Source: Bradyrhizobium sp. CCBAU 53421 (GTDB taxonomy: Bacteria; Pseudomonadota; Alphaproteobacteria; Rhizobiales; Xanthobacteraceae). Taken from it: DNA of 64,000 nucleotides. The stretch lies in NCBI RefSeq assembly GCF_015291625.1, contig NZ_CP030047.1, forward strand, positions 5,332,001 through 5,396,000. The letters run 5' to 3'. Of the stretch, positions 56,369 to 64,000 are shown piece by piece. Both the position numbers and the translations under genes were made by a program. Positions within the stretch are counted from its first letter, which is position 1. Each line of letters opens with the position of its first letter. Under the pieces are notes generated by a model that was given only the letters and a program-made list of their open reading frames with translations, ran no database searches and had not been told where the DNA came from.

Positions 56369-57049
56369 ATGACCTCACGCGACTCCGCCTCCTCCGAGAT
56401 CACGCCCGAGGTGCTGTTGCGCGCCTATGCCTGCGGCATCTTCCCGATGGCGGAGAGCGCCGACGATCCGACCCTGTTCTGGGTCGAGCCGGAATTGCGC
56501 GGCGTGATTCCATTCGACGGCTTCCGCGTCGCCTCCCGCCTCGCGCGCACCGTGCGCTCGGATGCGTTCACCGTCACCGTCGATACCGCGTTCAAGGCCG
56601 TGATCGCCGGTTGCGCGGCGCCGCAGCCCGGCCGTGACGACACCTGGATCAACAAGCGCATCCGCGATCTCTATGTCGGGCTGTACACATCAGGCCATTG
56701 CCACAGCGTCGAGGTCTGGCAGGACGACAATCTGGTCGGCGGCCTCTACGGCGTCAGCCTCGGCCGCGCCTTCTTCGGCGAAAGCATGTTTCACACCGCG
56801 CGCGACGCATCGAAGGTCGCGCTGGTGCATCTGGTGGCGCGGCTGATCGCGGGCGGGTTCGAGCTGCTCGATACGCAATATGTGACCGAGCATCTGAAGA
56901 CGTTCGGCGCGGTCGAAATCTCGCGCCGCCGCTATCGCGCGCTGCTCGACAAGGCGATCGCGGGCGCCCCGGCGGAGTTTCTCAAGCTCGACGCGACGCA
57001 GCCGGTCAAGGGTGCCGACGCGCTGGCGATCATCGCCGCGCGCAATTGA
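56369..57049 (+). CDS. aat: Leucyl/phenylalanyl-tRNA–protein transferase
   Basis: A 226-residue cytoplasmic enzyme that adds Leu or Phe to N-terminal Lys/Arg of proteins, marking them for ClpAP. The N-terminal [25 protein letters not shown] and the core [30 protein letters not shown] are family hallmarks; [21 protein letters not shown] closes the GNAT-like fold. Length is normal. It belongs with aroQ-accB-accC and DUF2155 in related genomes. Confidence 0.97.
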   Translation: MTSRDSASSEITPEVLLRAYACGIFPMAESADDPTLFWVEPELRGVIPFDGFRVASRLARTVRSDAFTVTVDTAFKAVIAGCAAPQPGRDDTWINKRIRDLYVGLYTSGHCHSVEVWQDDNLVGGLYGVSLGRAFFGESMFHTARDASKVALVHLVARLIAGGFELLDTQYVTEHLKTFGAVEISRRRYRALLDKAIAGAPAEFLKLDATQPVKGADALAIIAARN

Positions 57050-57061
57050 ACGGTTGATCGC

Positions 57062-57179
57062 GTAGCCCGGATGAAGCCAACGGGTCGCGCAAACGCGCGC
57101 CCGATGACAGGCTCCGCGCAATCCGGGGGCCGGACTATCCACGGAGAACCCGGATTTCGCTTCGCTCCATCCGGGCTAC
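57062..57179. repeat. Intergenic inverted repeat
   Basis: GTAGCCCGGATGAAGC (57062-57077) is the reverse complement of sequence at 57159-57179, except for a 5-base bulge in the right arm. It fills the gap between the convergent aat and DUF2155 genes and contains GC-rich internal stems. A repeat of this look is common in Bradyrhizobium-like genomes; no transposase is near. Confidence 0.8.
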
Positions 57180-57189
57180 ACAGTGCCAA

Positions 57190-58194
57190 TCAATTTCCGA
57201 ACAAGCCGCCGAACAATCCGCCCGGCCGCTGCTGCTGGGGCGGCGGAGGTGGCGGCTGCTGCTGGTACTGCGGCAGCGGCTGCGGCGGCGGACGCGGCGC
57301 GGCCTGCTTCGGCGTCGCGCGCTTCTGGGCCGGCGGCGGAGGCGGCGTCGGCGCCTTCGGTGGATCGGGCGCGGCGGTCACGATGGTCTGGTCCGGCCCT
57401 TTGCAGTCGGTCAGCCAGATGTCGTAGATCGGATGCTCGACGCCATGCAGGCCCGGGCTCGCCGCGAACATCCAGCCCGAGAAGATCCGCTTCACCTCGC
57501 CCTGCAGCGTGATCTCGTCGACCTCGACGAAGGCGTCGGTGTTGGCGGCTTCCGTCGACGGCCGCGTATAGCAGGCATCGGTTTTCACCCGCAGCGCGCC
57601 GAACTGCACGGTCTCGCCGATATCCTCGTCGAAATTGATGATGCGTCCGGTGATCTTGTCGAGGCCGGAGAAGCTCGCCTTCTTGTTGGTGATCTTGGTC
57701 GACGGCGGCTCCTGCACGACCTCATCGCCCGGCTGCAACGCGGCCGGCGTCTGCGGCGCCGTGCCCGGAGCCGCGCCCTTCGCGGGCGGACGCTGCCCCG
57801 GCGCCGGATTGGCACCGGGCGGCGTGTTGGCAACGGCGGGCCCGCCGGGCTGCGGCGGCTGCACGGCAACGCCGGGCTGGGTGCCCGGAGGAGCCACCGT
57901 ACTGCCGGGCGGCGGCGCCAGCGGCTGCGACTGCACGCTGCCGGGCGGCGGCACCGCCTGGCCGGGCGGTAACGCCCGCGGCTGCGTCGGCAGCAGGCGG
58001 CCGCGCGGCAATTCCGGCACTTCCTCGTCGTCGTCGCTGGGAGGCGCCACCTGACCGCGCGGGATCGCGCCGGGCGGACGCGGCGGCGGATCGGAGAAAA
58101 TCGTTCCGATCTGCGCGCGCGCGGGCGGCGCAAGCGAGATGGTTGAGGCGGCAACCAAGGCCGCAAAGCCAGTCAGGGCAATGGTTCGAAGCAT
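57190..58194 (-). CDS. DUF2155-domain exported protein, Pro/Gln-rich
   Basis: A 334-residue exported protein. The signal peptide ends near ARAQ (about 28). Residues 30-160 are very Pro-rich. The DUF2155 domain occupies about 165-265 (KASFSGLDKITGRIINFDEDIGE, then VKRIFSGWMFAASPGLHGVEHPIYDIWL with two conserved Cys). The C-terminus is a Pro/Gln tract ending GGLFGGLFGN. In alphaproteobacteria this family is typically encoded beside aat; function unknown. Confidence 0.92.
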   Translation of the reverse strand: MLRTIALTGFAALVAASTISLAPPARAQIGTIFSDPPPRPPGAIPRGQVAPPSDDDEEVPELPRGRLLPTQPRALPPGQAVPPPGSVQSQPLAPPPGSTVAPPGTQPGVAVQPPQPGGPAVANTPPGANPAPGQRPPAKGAAPGTAPQTPAALQPGDEVVQEPPSTKITNKKASFSGLDKITGRIINFDEDIGETVQFGALRVKTDACYTRPSTEAANTDAFVEVDEITLQGEVKRIFSGWMFAASPGLHGVEHPIYDIWLTDCKGPDQTIVTAAPDPPKAPTPPPPPAQKRATPKQAAPRPPPQPLPQYQQQPPPPPPQQQRPGGLFGGLFGN

Positions 58195-58319
58195 CTCGCG
58201 CGGCTTTAAAGGGCGAATCGGGCTCGCGACAGTCTACCTTGATATCGGCCGCTCGCAGGGCACCGGTTAACACGCCGAATACGGCGGGGAAAGGGCGCCC
58301 GGCCGGCCCTCCCCGGCCC

Positions 58320-58341
58320 ACTGGTCACCCACTGGTCACCC
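58320..58341. repeat. Tandem 11-bp direct repeat upstream of the SDR gene
   Basis: ACTGGTCACCC occurs twice head-to-tail, about 100 bases before the SDR start codon. The spacing of one helical turn fits a direct-repeat operator, but this is unproven. Confidence 0.55.
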
Positions 58342-58442
58342 TTGGGAACACGTGTGATAGTCCTCACGCTGAAGCCGCGCGGCAGCGCGTGAAAACCTGA
58401 GAAAATCCGGATCGAACCGGACCAGCCAGAGGAAACCCAAAC

Positions 58443-59222
58443 ATGCCAGATCGCATCAGGCTCGACGGCCGGGTTGCCGTCGTCACCGGGGCTGCCGGCG
58501 TCATCGGAACCGCCACGCTCCAGCTGCTCGCCGAGCGCGGGGCGCGGATTGTCGCAGTCGACCGCAAGGGGGCCGATCTTGCGGCCGCCATCAAGGACCT
58601 GCCCGCCTCGGCCGAGGCCCTCCCGATCACCGCCGACGTCACCGACGAGGACGAGGTCAGGGACTATGTCCGCGCCGCCGTCGACCGCTTCGGCACCATC
58701 GACGCCTTCTACAACAACGCCGGTATCGAGGGCGACATCAAGCCCATCCCGGAATATTCGCTGGAGAGCTTTCGCCGCGTGCTCGACGTCAACGTGGTCG
58801 GCGTCTTCCTCGGCATGAAGCATGTGCTGCCCGTCATGCTGAAGCAGAACAAGGGCAGCATCATCAACACCGCCTCGATCGCGGGCCTCGTGGGATCGCC
58901 GATGATCGCGGTCTACAGCGCCAGCAAGCACGCGGTGATCGGGCTGACCAAGAGCGCGGCCTGGGAATGCACCGGCACCGGCGTGCGCGTCAATTGCGTC
59001 TGCCCCGGCATGATCGAGAGCCGGATGCTGAGCACCATCCTGCAAGGGCGTTCCGGCGGCAACGCGCCGCCGCCGATCGAGAAGATCGTCGACCGCATCC
59101 CGGCGCGCCGGCTCGGCCTCGCGAGCGAGGTCGCCTCGATCGTTGCTTTCCTTGCCTCCGACGAGGCGAGCTACGTCTCCGGCTCCGCCTACACCGTCGA
59201 CGGCGGCCGCACCGCCGCCTGA
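58443..59222 (+). CDS. Short-chain dehydrogenase/reductase
   Basis: A 259-residue classical SDR. The cofactor motif is TGAAGVIG (about 14-21), with Asp in IVAVDRKG at the end of strand 2 favouring NAD(H). NNAG, the catalytic Ser in NTASIAG and YSASK are all present; the C-terminus SGSAYTVDGG is standard. It probably oxidises or reduces a secondary alcohol or ketone. The next gene, an esterase, starts 36 bases after its stop on the same strand, so the pair may degrade one substrate together. Confidence 0.93.
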   Translation: MPDRIRLDGRVAVVTGAAGVIGTATLQLLAERGARIVAVDRKGADLAAAIKDLPASAEALPITADVTDEDEVRDYVRAAVDRFGTIDAFYNNAGIEGDIKPIPEYSLESFRRVLDVNVVGVFLGMKHVLPVMLKQNKGSIINTASIAGLVGSPMIAVYSASKHAVIGLTKSAAWECTGTGVRVNCVCPGMIESRMLSTILQGRSGGNAPPPIEKIVDRIPARRLGLASEVASIVAFLASDEASYVSGSAYTVDGGRTAA

Positions 59223-59258
59223 CATTTCAGTTCAGCATCACCAGAAGGTTTATTGCCT

Positions 59259-60200
59259 ATGCCCGTCGTTCTCGATCCCGATGCCGCCGCCGTCTACAAG
59301 GCGTTCCAGGAGGCCGGCCGCCCTGCCTATGAATCGCTGACCGCGCCGGAAGCGCGCGAATATTACCGGGCCGCCCGCATCGTCTCCAATCCCGAGCCGC
59401 CCGCGCTCGAGTCGAGCAAGGCGCTTGCGATCCCGGCGCCGCACGGCACCATCCCGGCCCGCATCTACACACCGCAGACGCTGCGCAAGAAGGATGGGCT
59501 CGCGCCGTGCCTGGTGTTCTTCCATGGCGGCGGCTGGGTGATCGGCGATCTCGATACCCATGAGGTGGTTTGCCAGAAGCTCGCCCATGAAGGCGAGCTG
59601 ATCGTGATCTCGGTCGACTATCGGCTCGCGCCCGAGCACCGCTTCCCGGCCGCGGTGGACGACGCCGTCATCGCAACCCGATGGGTCGCCGCCAACGCCA
59701 AGGATCTCGGCATCGACGCCACGCGCCTGATCGTCGGCGGCGACAGCGCCGGCGGCAATCTGGCGGCGGTCGTTGCCCTCACCGCCCGCGACGGCGGACC
59801 AAAGCTCGCGGCCCAGCTGCTGGTCTATCCGGCGACCGATTTCTCGCGGACGCATCCCTCGCACAGCGAGCCCGAGACCAGCATCCTGTTGACGCATTCG
59901 GTGATCGGCTGGTTTGGCGATCACTATCTCGGCGGCGCCGACAACAGCGACTGGCGCGCCTCGCCCGCGCGCGCGAAAAGCTTTGCCGGATTACCGCCGG
60001 CCTATGTGCTGACCGCCGGCGCCGATCCCTTGCGCGACGAAGGCGACGAGTACGCGAAATTCCTGAAGGAGGCCGGCGTGCCGGTGACCTACCGGCATTT
60101 CCCCGGCCAGTTCCACGGCTTCTTCACCATGGGCAAGCTGCTCAACCAGGCCAATGTCGCGGTGACCGAGATCAGCGCCTGGCTGAAGTCGCTCGGCTAG
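59259..60200 (+). CDS. Alpha/beta hydrolase, HSL-family esterase
   Basis: A 313-residue serine esterase/lipase. The oxyanion motif HGGGWVIGDL, the nucleophile in GGDSAGGNLAA, the acid Asp in AGADPLRDEGDEYA and the His in PGQFHGF form the hormone-sensitive-lipase type triad. ATG 59259 is chosen over a TTG six bases upstream. Likely co-transcribed with the SDR. Physiological substrate unknown; relatives act on short acyl esters. Confidence 0.93.
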   Translation: MPVVLDPDAAAVYKAFQEAGRPAYESLTAPEAREYYRAARIVSNPEPPALESSKALAIPAPHGTIPARIYTPQTLRKKDGLAPCLVFFHGGGWVIGDLDTHEVVCQKLAHEGELIVISVDYRLAPEHRFPAAVDDAVIATRWVAANAKDLGIDATRLIVGGDSAGGNLAAVVALTARDGGPKLAAQLLVYPATDFSRTHPSHSEPETSILLTHSVIGWFGDHYLGGADNSDWRASPARAKSFAGLPPAYVLTAGADPLRDEGDEYAKFLKEAGVPVTYRHFPGQFHGFFTMGKLLNQANVAVTEISAWLKSLG

Positions 60201-60338
60201 GCGATCTCCGATCGGCGGCGACGTGCGGCGGGAGCGTCGCCACTGATCAAGGCACGGAGCACGTGACAAGCGCAGCTTGCGGCGTTAGCGCGCCTTGAAG
60301 TTCCCCGTACCGCGCGATAGTGCGGCCGGACACCCTTC

Positions 60339-61595
60339 ATGCCGCCGGGCGCTCCAGCCAGCGAGATCGTCTTGTTCACGCCACTCCTCGTCTACGGTAT
60401 CCCGCTCGATTTCATCCTGTTCGCGCTGACGCTGCTCGGCGTCGCGATCTTCCATCACCATACGCTTGCGGTGGCATTGACGGGCCTTGCCGCGATCGTC
60501 GCCTACAAGCTGATGTTCGCGGGCTTTGCCAAATTCGGCGCCGGCCTGCCCGGCCTCGTGCACCACATGGAGCATGAGTGGGTCACGCTCGCGAACGTGT
60601 TCCTGCTGCTGATGGGATTTGCGCTGCTGTCGCGGCATTTCGAGGAGAGCCGCATCCCGGACAAGATGCCGGCGCTGCTGCCCGACGACTGGAAGGGCGG
60701 ACTGATCCTGCTGGTGGTCGTGTTCGTGCTGTCGGCGTTCCTCGACAATATCGCGGCCGCGCTGATCGGCGGCACCGTCGCGCGCTACGTGTTCCGCGGC
60801 CGCGTCCATATCGGCTATCTCGCGGCCATCGTTGCCGCCTCGAATGCCGGCGGCTCCGGCAGCGTCGTCGGCGACACCACGACGACGATGATGTGGATCG
60901 ACGGCGTCAGCCCGCTCACCGTCGTCGACGCCTATGTCGCGGCGATCGTCGCCATGCTGGTGTTTGCGGTGCCGGCCTCGCTGCAGCAGCACCGCTTTTC
61001 CCCGATCGTGAAGAACGCGCCGTCCGGCCTCGCCATCGACTGGACGCGGGTCGCAATCGTCGCGGTGATCCTGCTGGCGGCGCTCTCAGCCAACGTGACG
61101 GCCAATCTGAAATTCCCGGCGCTGCTCGACGCGCTGCCGGTGCTCGGCCTCGCCGTCTGGGCCGCGATCCTCGTCACCTCGCTGCTGCGGCGGCCGGACT
61201 GGTCGGTGATGCCAGAGACGCTCAAGGGCACCGTGTTCCTGCTGGCGCTGGTGACGGCGGCCTCGCTGATGCCGGTTGAGAAGCTGCCGGCCGCGTCATG
61301 GCAGACCGCGCTCGGGCTCGGCTTCGTCTCGTCGGTGTTCGACAACATTCCCCTGACCGCGCTGGCGCTGAAGCAAGGCGGCTACGACTGGGGCTTTCTC
61401 GCCTATGCGGTCGGATTCGGCGGGTCGATGGTCTGGTTCGGTTCGTCCGCGGGCGTTGCGGTGTCCAACATGTATCCGGAGGCCAAGTCGGTGGTCCGCT
61501 GGATCACCCAGGGCTGGCCGATCATGGTGGCCTATGTCGTCGGCTTCTTCGCGATGTTGGCCCTGCTCGGCTGGCATCCTGACGCGCCACACTGA
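60339..61595 (+). CDS. IT-superfamily membrane transporter (citrate/anion or Na+/H+ antiporter-like)
   Basis: A 418-residue inner-membrane protein with about 11 helices. Paired Asn-containing signatures in the two halves, FLDNIAAALIGGT and VFDNIPLTALALK, are typical of the ion transporter superfamily that includes NhaD, ArsB and CitM. AASNAGGSGSVVGDTTTTMMW and GFGGSMVWFGSSAGVA are the matching second motifs. Substrate not deducible. A 138-base gap separates it from the esterase. Confidence 0.88.
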   Translation: MPPGAPASEIVLFTPLLVYGIPLDFILFALTLLGVAIFHHHTLAVALTGLAAIVAYKLMFAGFAKFGAGLPGLVHHMEHEWVTLANVFLLLMGFALLSRHFEESRIPDKMPALLPDDWKGGLILLVVVFVLSAFLDNIAAALIGGTVARYVFRGRVHIGYLAAIVAASNAGGSGSVVGDTTTTMMWIDGVSPLTVVDAYVAAIVAMLVFAVPASLQQHRFSPIVKNAPSGLAIDWTRVAIVAVILLAALSANVTANLKFPALLDALPVLGLAVWAAILVTSLLRRPDWSVMPETLKGTVFLLALVTAASLMPVEKLPAASWQTALGLGFVSSVFDNIPLTALALKQGGYDWGFLAYAVGFGGSMVWFGSSAGVAVSNMYPEAKSVVRWITQGWPIMVAYVVGFFAMLALLGWHPDAPH

Positions 61596-61670
61596 CGCAA
61601 AGGCGGAACTTGTCCTGCTGCACCGCACAATTTTACTGTTTCAAACTTGTGGAAAAGCGAGACAAATCCG

Positions 61671-61699
61671 TTGACATTGCTAAACTCCATTCGCCGTAA
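61671..61699 (+). promoter_or_regulatory. Candidate promoter for the following small gene
   Basis: A perfect -35 TTGACA (61671-61676), 17 bases, then CCGTAA, a poor -10. The position, about 20 bases ahead of the ATG, leaves a very short leader. Confidence 0.4.
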
Positions 61700-61718
61700 C
61701 AACTTATGGAGCGTTCGC

Positions 61719-62153
61719 ATGAGTGTTAGTGCAGAAGTCCTCGCCCGCGCCCCGTTGGAAACGACGGAGGGCGACATCGACACGGTGAGCTCGCATCGGC
61801 CACGCAGCAATATTCGGCCTCTCTCACCGATGCCGGACTACGTCGAGCATCGCAACGGCGTCAACGAGGTCGGCAAGCTGTCGGCCGAGGCGGTCGTGCG
61901 CGAGTACGAAGCAGCGGTGAAGGAGATCGAGGCGCTTGGATCGGAACTGCAACTGGCCGCCAAGAACTGCGAGGTCATGGTGGCAGGCGTCCATGAGATG
62001 ATCGCGGAAATCAAGGAGTTCGCTGCGGGTTACCGCGATCAGGGCAAGCGTTTCTTCCTGCAGATCGAGGCGGTCTCGTTGATGACCACGGAGGTCAGGG
62101 ATACCTGCGAAGCACTCAAGAAGAAGATCGCGACCGACACATTGACCCGGTGA
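61719..62153 (+). CDS. Small helical protein of unknown function
   Basis: A 144-residue soluble protein. The first 50 residues are polar and probably disordered; the rest is one long amphipathic helical region (VVREYEAAVKEIEALGSELQ, then EVRDTCEALKKKIATD) likely to form a coiled coil. It has one central Cys in KNCEVMVAG. No family recognised. ATG 61719 is chosen over an upstream in-frame start that would overlap the predicted promoter. A terminator lies about 155 bases downstream. Confidence 0.7.
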   Translation: MSVSAEVLARAPLETTEGDIDTVSSHRPRSNIRPLSPMPDYVEHRNGVNEVGKLSAEAVVREYEAAVKEIEALGSELQLAAKNCEVMVAGVHEMIAEIKEFAAGYRDQGKRFFLQIEAVSLMTTEVRDTCEALKKKIATDTLTR

Positions 62154-62266
62154 TAGTCGGCCGGCACGTTTCGTGCTCAGCGCATCCGTGGATTTTCAGC
62201 GTGCATAGGTGAACGGCTGCGCTACTCCGGCGCGGCGGAACCGTTAGTTCTATTCGAGACCAGATA

Positions 62267-62303
62267 GTTCAGCGTCAAGTCGTTCAACGTCAAGTCGTTC
62301 AAG
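62267..62303. repeat. 15-bp tandem direct repeat
   Basis: GTTCARCGTCAAGTC occurs twice head-to-tail (62267-62281, 62282-62296), followed by a third partial copy (GTTCAAG). It ends a few bases before a terminator hairpin, so it lies either in a 3' UTR or in a small RNA. Confidence 0.75.
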
Positions 62304-62309
62304 ATCCTG

Positions 62310-62334
62310 CCCCGCTTCGGCGGGGACTTTTGTG
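62310..62334 (+). terminator. Hairpin terminator
   Basis: CCCCGC-ttcg-GCGGGG (62310-62325), then ACTTTTG. It could end transcription of the 144-residue gene. Confidence 0.75.
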
Positions 62335-62378
62335 CTGCAGCAAACCCTGCGCGCCTCGAATGGCCGGGGCTGACCGAT

Positions 62379-62597
62379 TTAACGCGCGTTAGGTGCGCGC
62401 TCAGCCGTGTCCGTTGCCGGAGGCAAAGCGGATATCGCGGACCAGCGGTCGCTGAAATCCTTGGCCGGAAGCGCGTCCGCGTCGGAGACGACAGCGCCCT
62501 CGGTCCGGGGCATGTGCGACCTGATCGTCGCGGCGGTTGCGGTGACAGCCAGCAGGGCGACGGCCACGAACCCGGTAATCGTTCGATGCTTTGTCAT
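62379..62597 (-). CDS. Small single-span membrane or exported peptide
   Basis: A 72-residue protein with a strong ribosome site GAGGAGG five bases before ATG 62597. Residues 8-25 are hydrophobic (GFVAVALLAVTATAATI), forming a signal anchor or signal peptide. The rest is polar and ends PPATDTAERAPNAR. No family recognised. The good ribosome site makes this more credible than other short frames. Confidence 0.6.
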   Translation of the reverse strand: MTKHRTITGFVAVALLAVTATAATIRSHMPRTEGAVVSDADALPAKDFSDRWSAISALPPATDTAERAPNAR

Positions 62598-62800
62598 TAG
62601 AACCTCCTCGGGTCCCCAACGCCCACTTAACGTGGGTCACAGGAACCTTCGCGCTGGTTCAGCACAAAGACAGCATCGATCGCGCAAGATCGGACAACGA
62701 ACTTGTCCCAAACTCAAACCGCCTCTGCCGGCAATGCCGATGAGTGTGGCGACGGTCCCTCGACGGCGGCAATGTTCGCTTCGCCGTTGGAATGCACGAC

Positions 62801-63739
62801 CTACCCCGCGCGCGATGCCCGGCGCAGCGATTGCGGCGGCTGGCCGAAGGCGCGGATGAAGGCGCGGCGCATCCGCTCGGGATCGCGGAAGCCGGTGATC
62901 TCGGCGACGCGCTCGATCGCCTCGCCAGACGACTGCACGCGCTGGCGCGCGACCTCGATCCGTAGCCGCTCCACCGCTTTCGACGGCGTGATGCCGGTCT
63001 CCGCGATGAAGGCGCGGGTGAAATGCCGCGAGCTCATCCCGGCCTTGTCGGCGAGATCCTCGACCGTCAGCGGCGCGTCGAGATGCTCGCGCGCCCAGGC
63101 GAGCAGCGGCCCGAACCGTCCGTTCGGCGCCTTCAATTCCAAGAGCGAGGAGAACTGCGACTGCCCGCCGCTGCGCCGATGGTACAGCACGAGCTGCCGC
63201 GCGGTGTTCTGCGCGACCTCGTCGCCATAGTCCTCGGTGATCATCGCGAGCGCGAGGTCGATGCCGGCGGTGATGCCGGCCGAACTCCAGATATTGCCGT
63301 CACGGACGAATATCTGGTCCGGCTCGAGCCGGATCTTCGGATAGGTCTTCACGAAATGCGGCGTGCGCTGCCAATGCGTGGTGGCACGGCGGCCATCGAG
63401 CAGGCCGGCCTCGGCCAGTACATAGGCGCCGGAGCAGACGCTGGCGACGCGGATGCCGCGGTTCGCCATCCGCCGCACGAATGACAGCGTGGTCGGACAG
63501 CTCGCCGGCGTGCGCACGCCGTTGCCGCCCGCGATGATCAGCGTCGTGATCGCCGCCGACGGCTTGAGGCCGCGCGCAAGCATCTCGACGCCGGACGAAG
63601 AGCGTACCGGCCCGGCCTTCACCGCGATCGTCTTGATATCAGGCGGATTGTTGGCGAAGCGCGCCGCGATCTCGAACGCCGCGATCGGGCCGGCGGCATC
63701 GAGCAGCTGGAAGTCGGGAAAGATCAGGATGCCGATCAT
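62801..63739 (-). CDS. GlxA-family AraC-type transcriptional regulator with DJ-1/PfpI domain
   Basis: A 312-residue regulator. Residues 1-190 are a DJ-1/PfpI-like domain (IGILIFPDFQLLDAAGP). It retains the nucleophile-elbow Cys in SVCSGAYVLAEAG, which many GlxA regulators keep, though catalysis is doubtful. The C-terminal AraC domain (about 215-310) has two helix-turn-helix units: LTVEDLADKAGMSSRHFTRAF and IERVAEITGFRDPERMRRAF. It is divergent from a DJ-1/PfpI enzyme gene across 128 bases and probably controls it. Confidence 0.92.
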   Translation of the reverse strand: MIGILIFPDFQLLDAAGPIAAFEIAARFANNPPDIKTIAVKAGPVRSSSGVEMLARGLKPSAAITTLIIAGGNGVRTPASCPTTLSFVRRMANRGIRVASVCSGAYVLAEAGLLDGRRATTHWQRTPHFVKTYPKIRLEPDQIFVRDGNIWSSAGITAGIDLALAMITEDYGDEVAQNTARQLVLYHRRSGGQSQFSSLLELKAPNGRFGPLLAWAREHLDAPLTVEDLADKAGMSSRHFTRAFIAETGITPSKAVERLRIEVARQRVQSSGEAIERVAEITGFRDPERMRRAFIRAFGQPPQSLRRASRAG

Positions 63740-63867
63740 CTGCCAGATCCTTGCAATGCCAAATCCTTAGGAAGCGACGTCCGTCCGAAAATGAGGGAAT
63801 TACGCCATTTTGGACAGGAGGCCACCATGGCATCGTGGTTCCGTCAAGCGCTATTTGGAGGTCTCCG

Positions 63868-64000
63868 ATGTCCGAACCCCTGCAGATTGGATTGCTCGTC
63901 TTCCCGAAGGTGACCCAGCTCGACCTGACCGGCCCGCTGCAGGTGTTCTCCTCGGTGCCCGGCGCCAAGGTGCATCTGATCTGGAAACGGATCGAACCCG
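63868..64000 (+). CDS. DJ-1/PfpI-family protein, isonitrile-hydratase-like (C-terminus beyond window)
   Basis: Starts at ATG 63868, six bases after GGAGGT, and is open to the window edge, giving 44 residues. The N-terminus (IGLLVFPKVTQLDLTGPLQV, then VHLIWKRIEP) resembles the start of Pseudomonas isonitrile hydratase InhA, which converts isonitriles to N-formamides; this assignment is from memory of the family and only the first strand-helix unit is visible. Divergent from the GlxA-type regulator, which is a common pairing. Confidence 0.75.
   Translation, partial: MSEPLQIGLLVFPKVTQLDLTGPLQVFSSVPGAKVHLIWKRIEP

Noticed and set aside
1..64000. tRNA, rRNA, CRISPR, prophage or transposase genes
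   Set aside because: I scanned gaps for T-loop-like sequence, regular repeats and integrase/transposase motifs and saw none; a covariance search could still find a small RNA I missed.

Overview
The window is high-GC DNA with dense, overlapping gene junctions, and it reads as a chromosomal segment of an alphaproteobacterium of the Bradyrhizobium/Nitrobacteraceae type. I infer this from the gene content (DUF1236, DUF2155, a NodT-family outer membrane factor, RNase E with a large S1-domain insertion), from the order rne / amidase / mrcA / prfB and M48 protease / DsbA-like / aroQ / accB / accC / aat / DUF2155, and from intergenic inverted repeats of the kind scattered through such genomes. I saw no tRNA, rRNA, CRISPR array, phage module or insertion sequence.

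Layout. 1-7.9 kb: a truncated AsmA/DUF3971 protein, a PrxQ/Bcp peroxiredoxin with a histone-like tail, an M23 peptidase, and a coupled DUF5666-DUF6502 pair. 7.9-14.3 kb: the most interesting block. A small MerR-like protein and a five-gene polysaccharide operon are each preceded by the same pair of GTGKGA-N5-TCCCAC operators on the same promoter architecture. The operon encodes a small membrane peptide, a glycosyltransferase fused to a Wzm-type ABC permease, a Wzt-type ATPase, a second glycosyltransferase and an O-antigen ligase/polymerase-like protein. 14.3-19.9 kb: an inverted repeat, an orphan branched-chain amino acid binding protein, a NodU/CmcH carbamoyltransferase, an EamA transporter and a 3-hydroxyisobutyrate dehydrogenase-like enzyme. 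19.9-29.2 kb: prfB with its programmed +1 frameshift, mrcA, an AMIN-domain amidase and divergent rne behind a 718-base structured leader. RNase E carries an extreme His/Asp-rich insert.

29.3-38.7 kb: a D-amino-acid-dehydrogenase-like flavoprotein, a DctA-like symporter, an aminotransferase, an M48/TPR protease, a DsbA-like protein, an unknown protein, a DUF1236 protein and aroQ. 38.7-43.8 kb: accB-accC, followed by a translationally coupled signalling trio (CHASE3 histidine kinase, stand-alone receiver, receiver-HWE-type kinase). 43.9-56.1 kb: an unknown protein, a six-gene MdtABC-type RND efflux operon ending in two small exported proteins, and a DASS anion transporter. 56.3-64 kb: aat, a DUF2155 protein, an SDR, an esterase, an IT-superfamily membrane protein, two small unknown genes, and a GlxA-type regulator divergent from an isonitrile-hydratase-like DJ-1/PfpI gene cut by the window edge.

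How the genes work together. The cell-envelope theme is strong: AsmA-like, M23 and amidase hydrolases, PBP1A, the polysaccharide export locus and RND efflux. The housekeeping core (rne-mrcA-prfB and aroQ-acc-aat) is interspersed with accessory cassettes. All family assignments come from reading motifs in the translated sequence; no database search was run.
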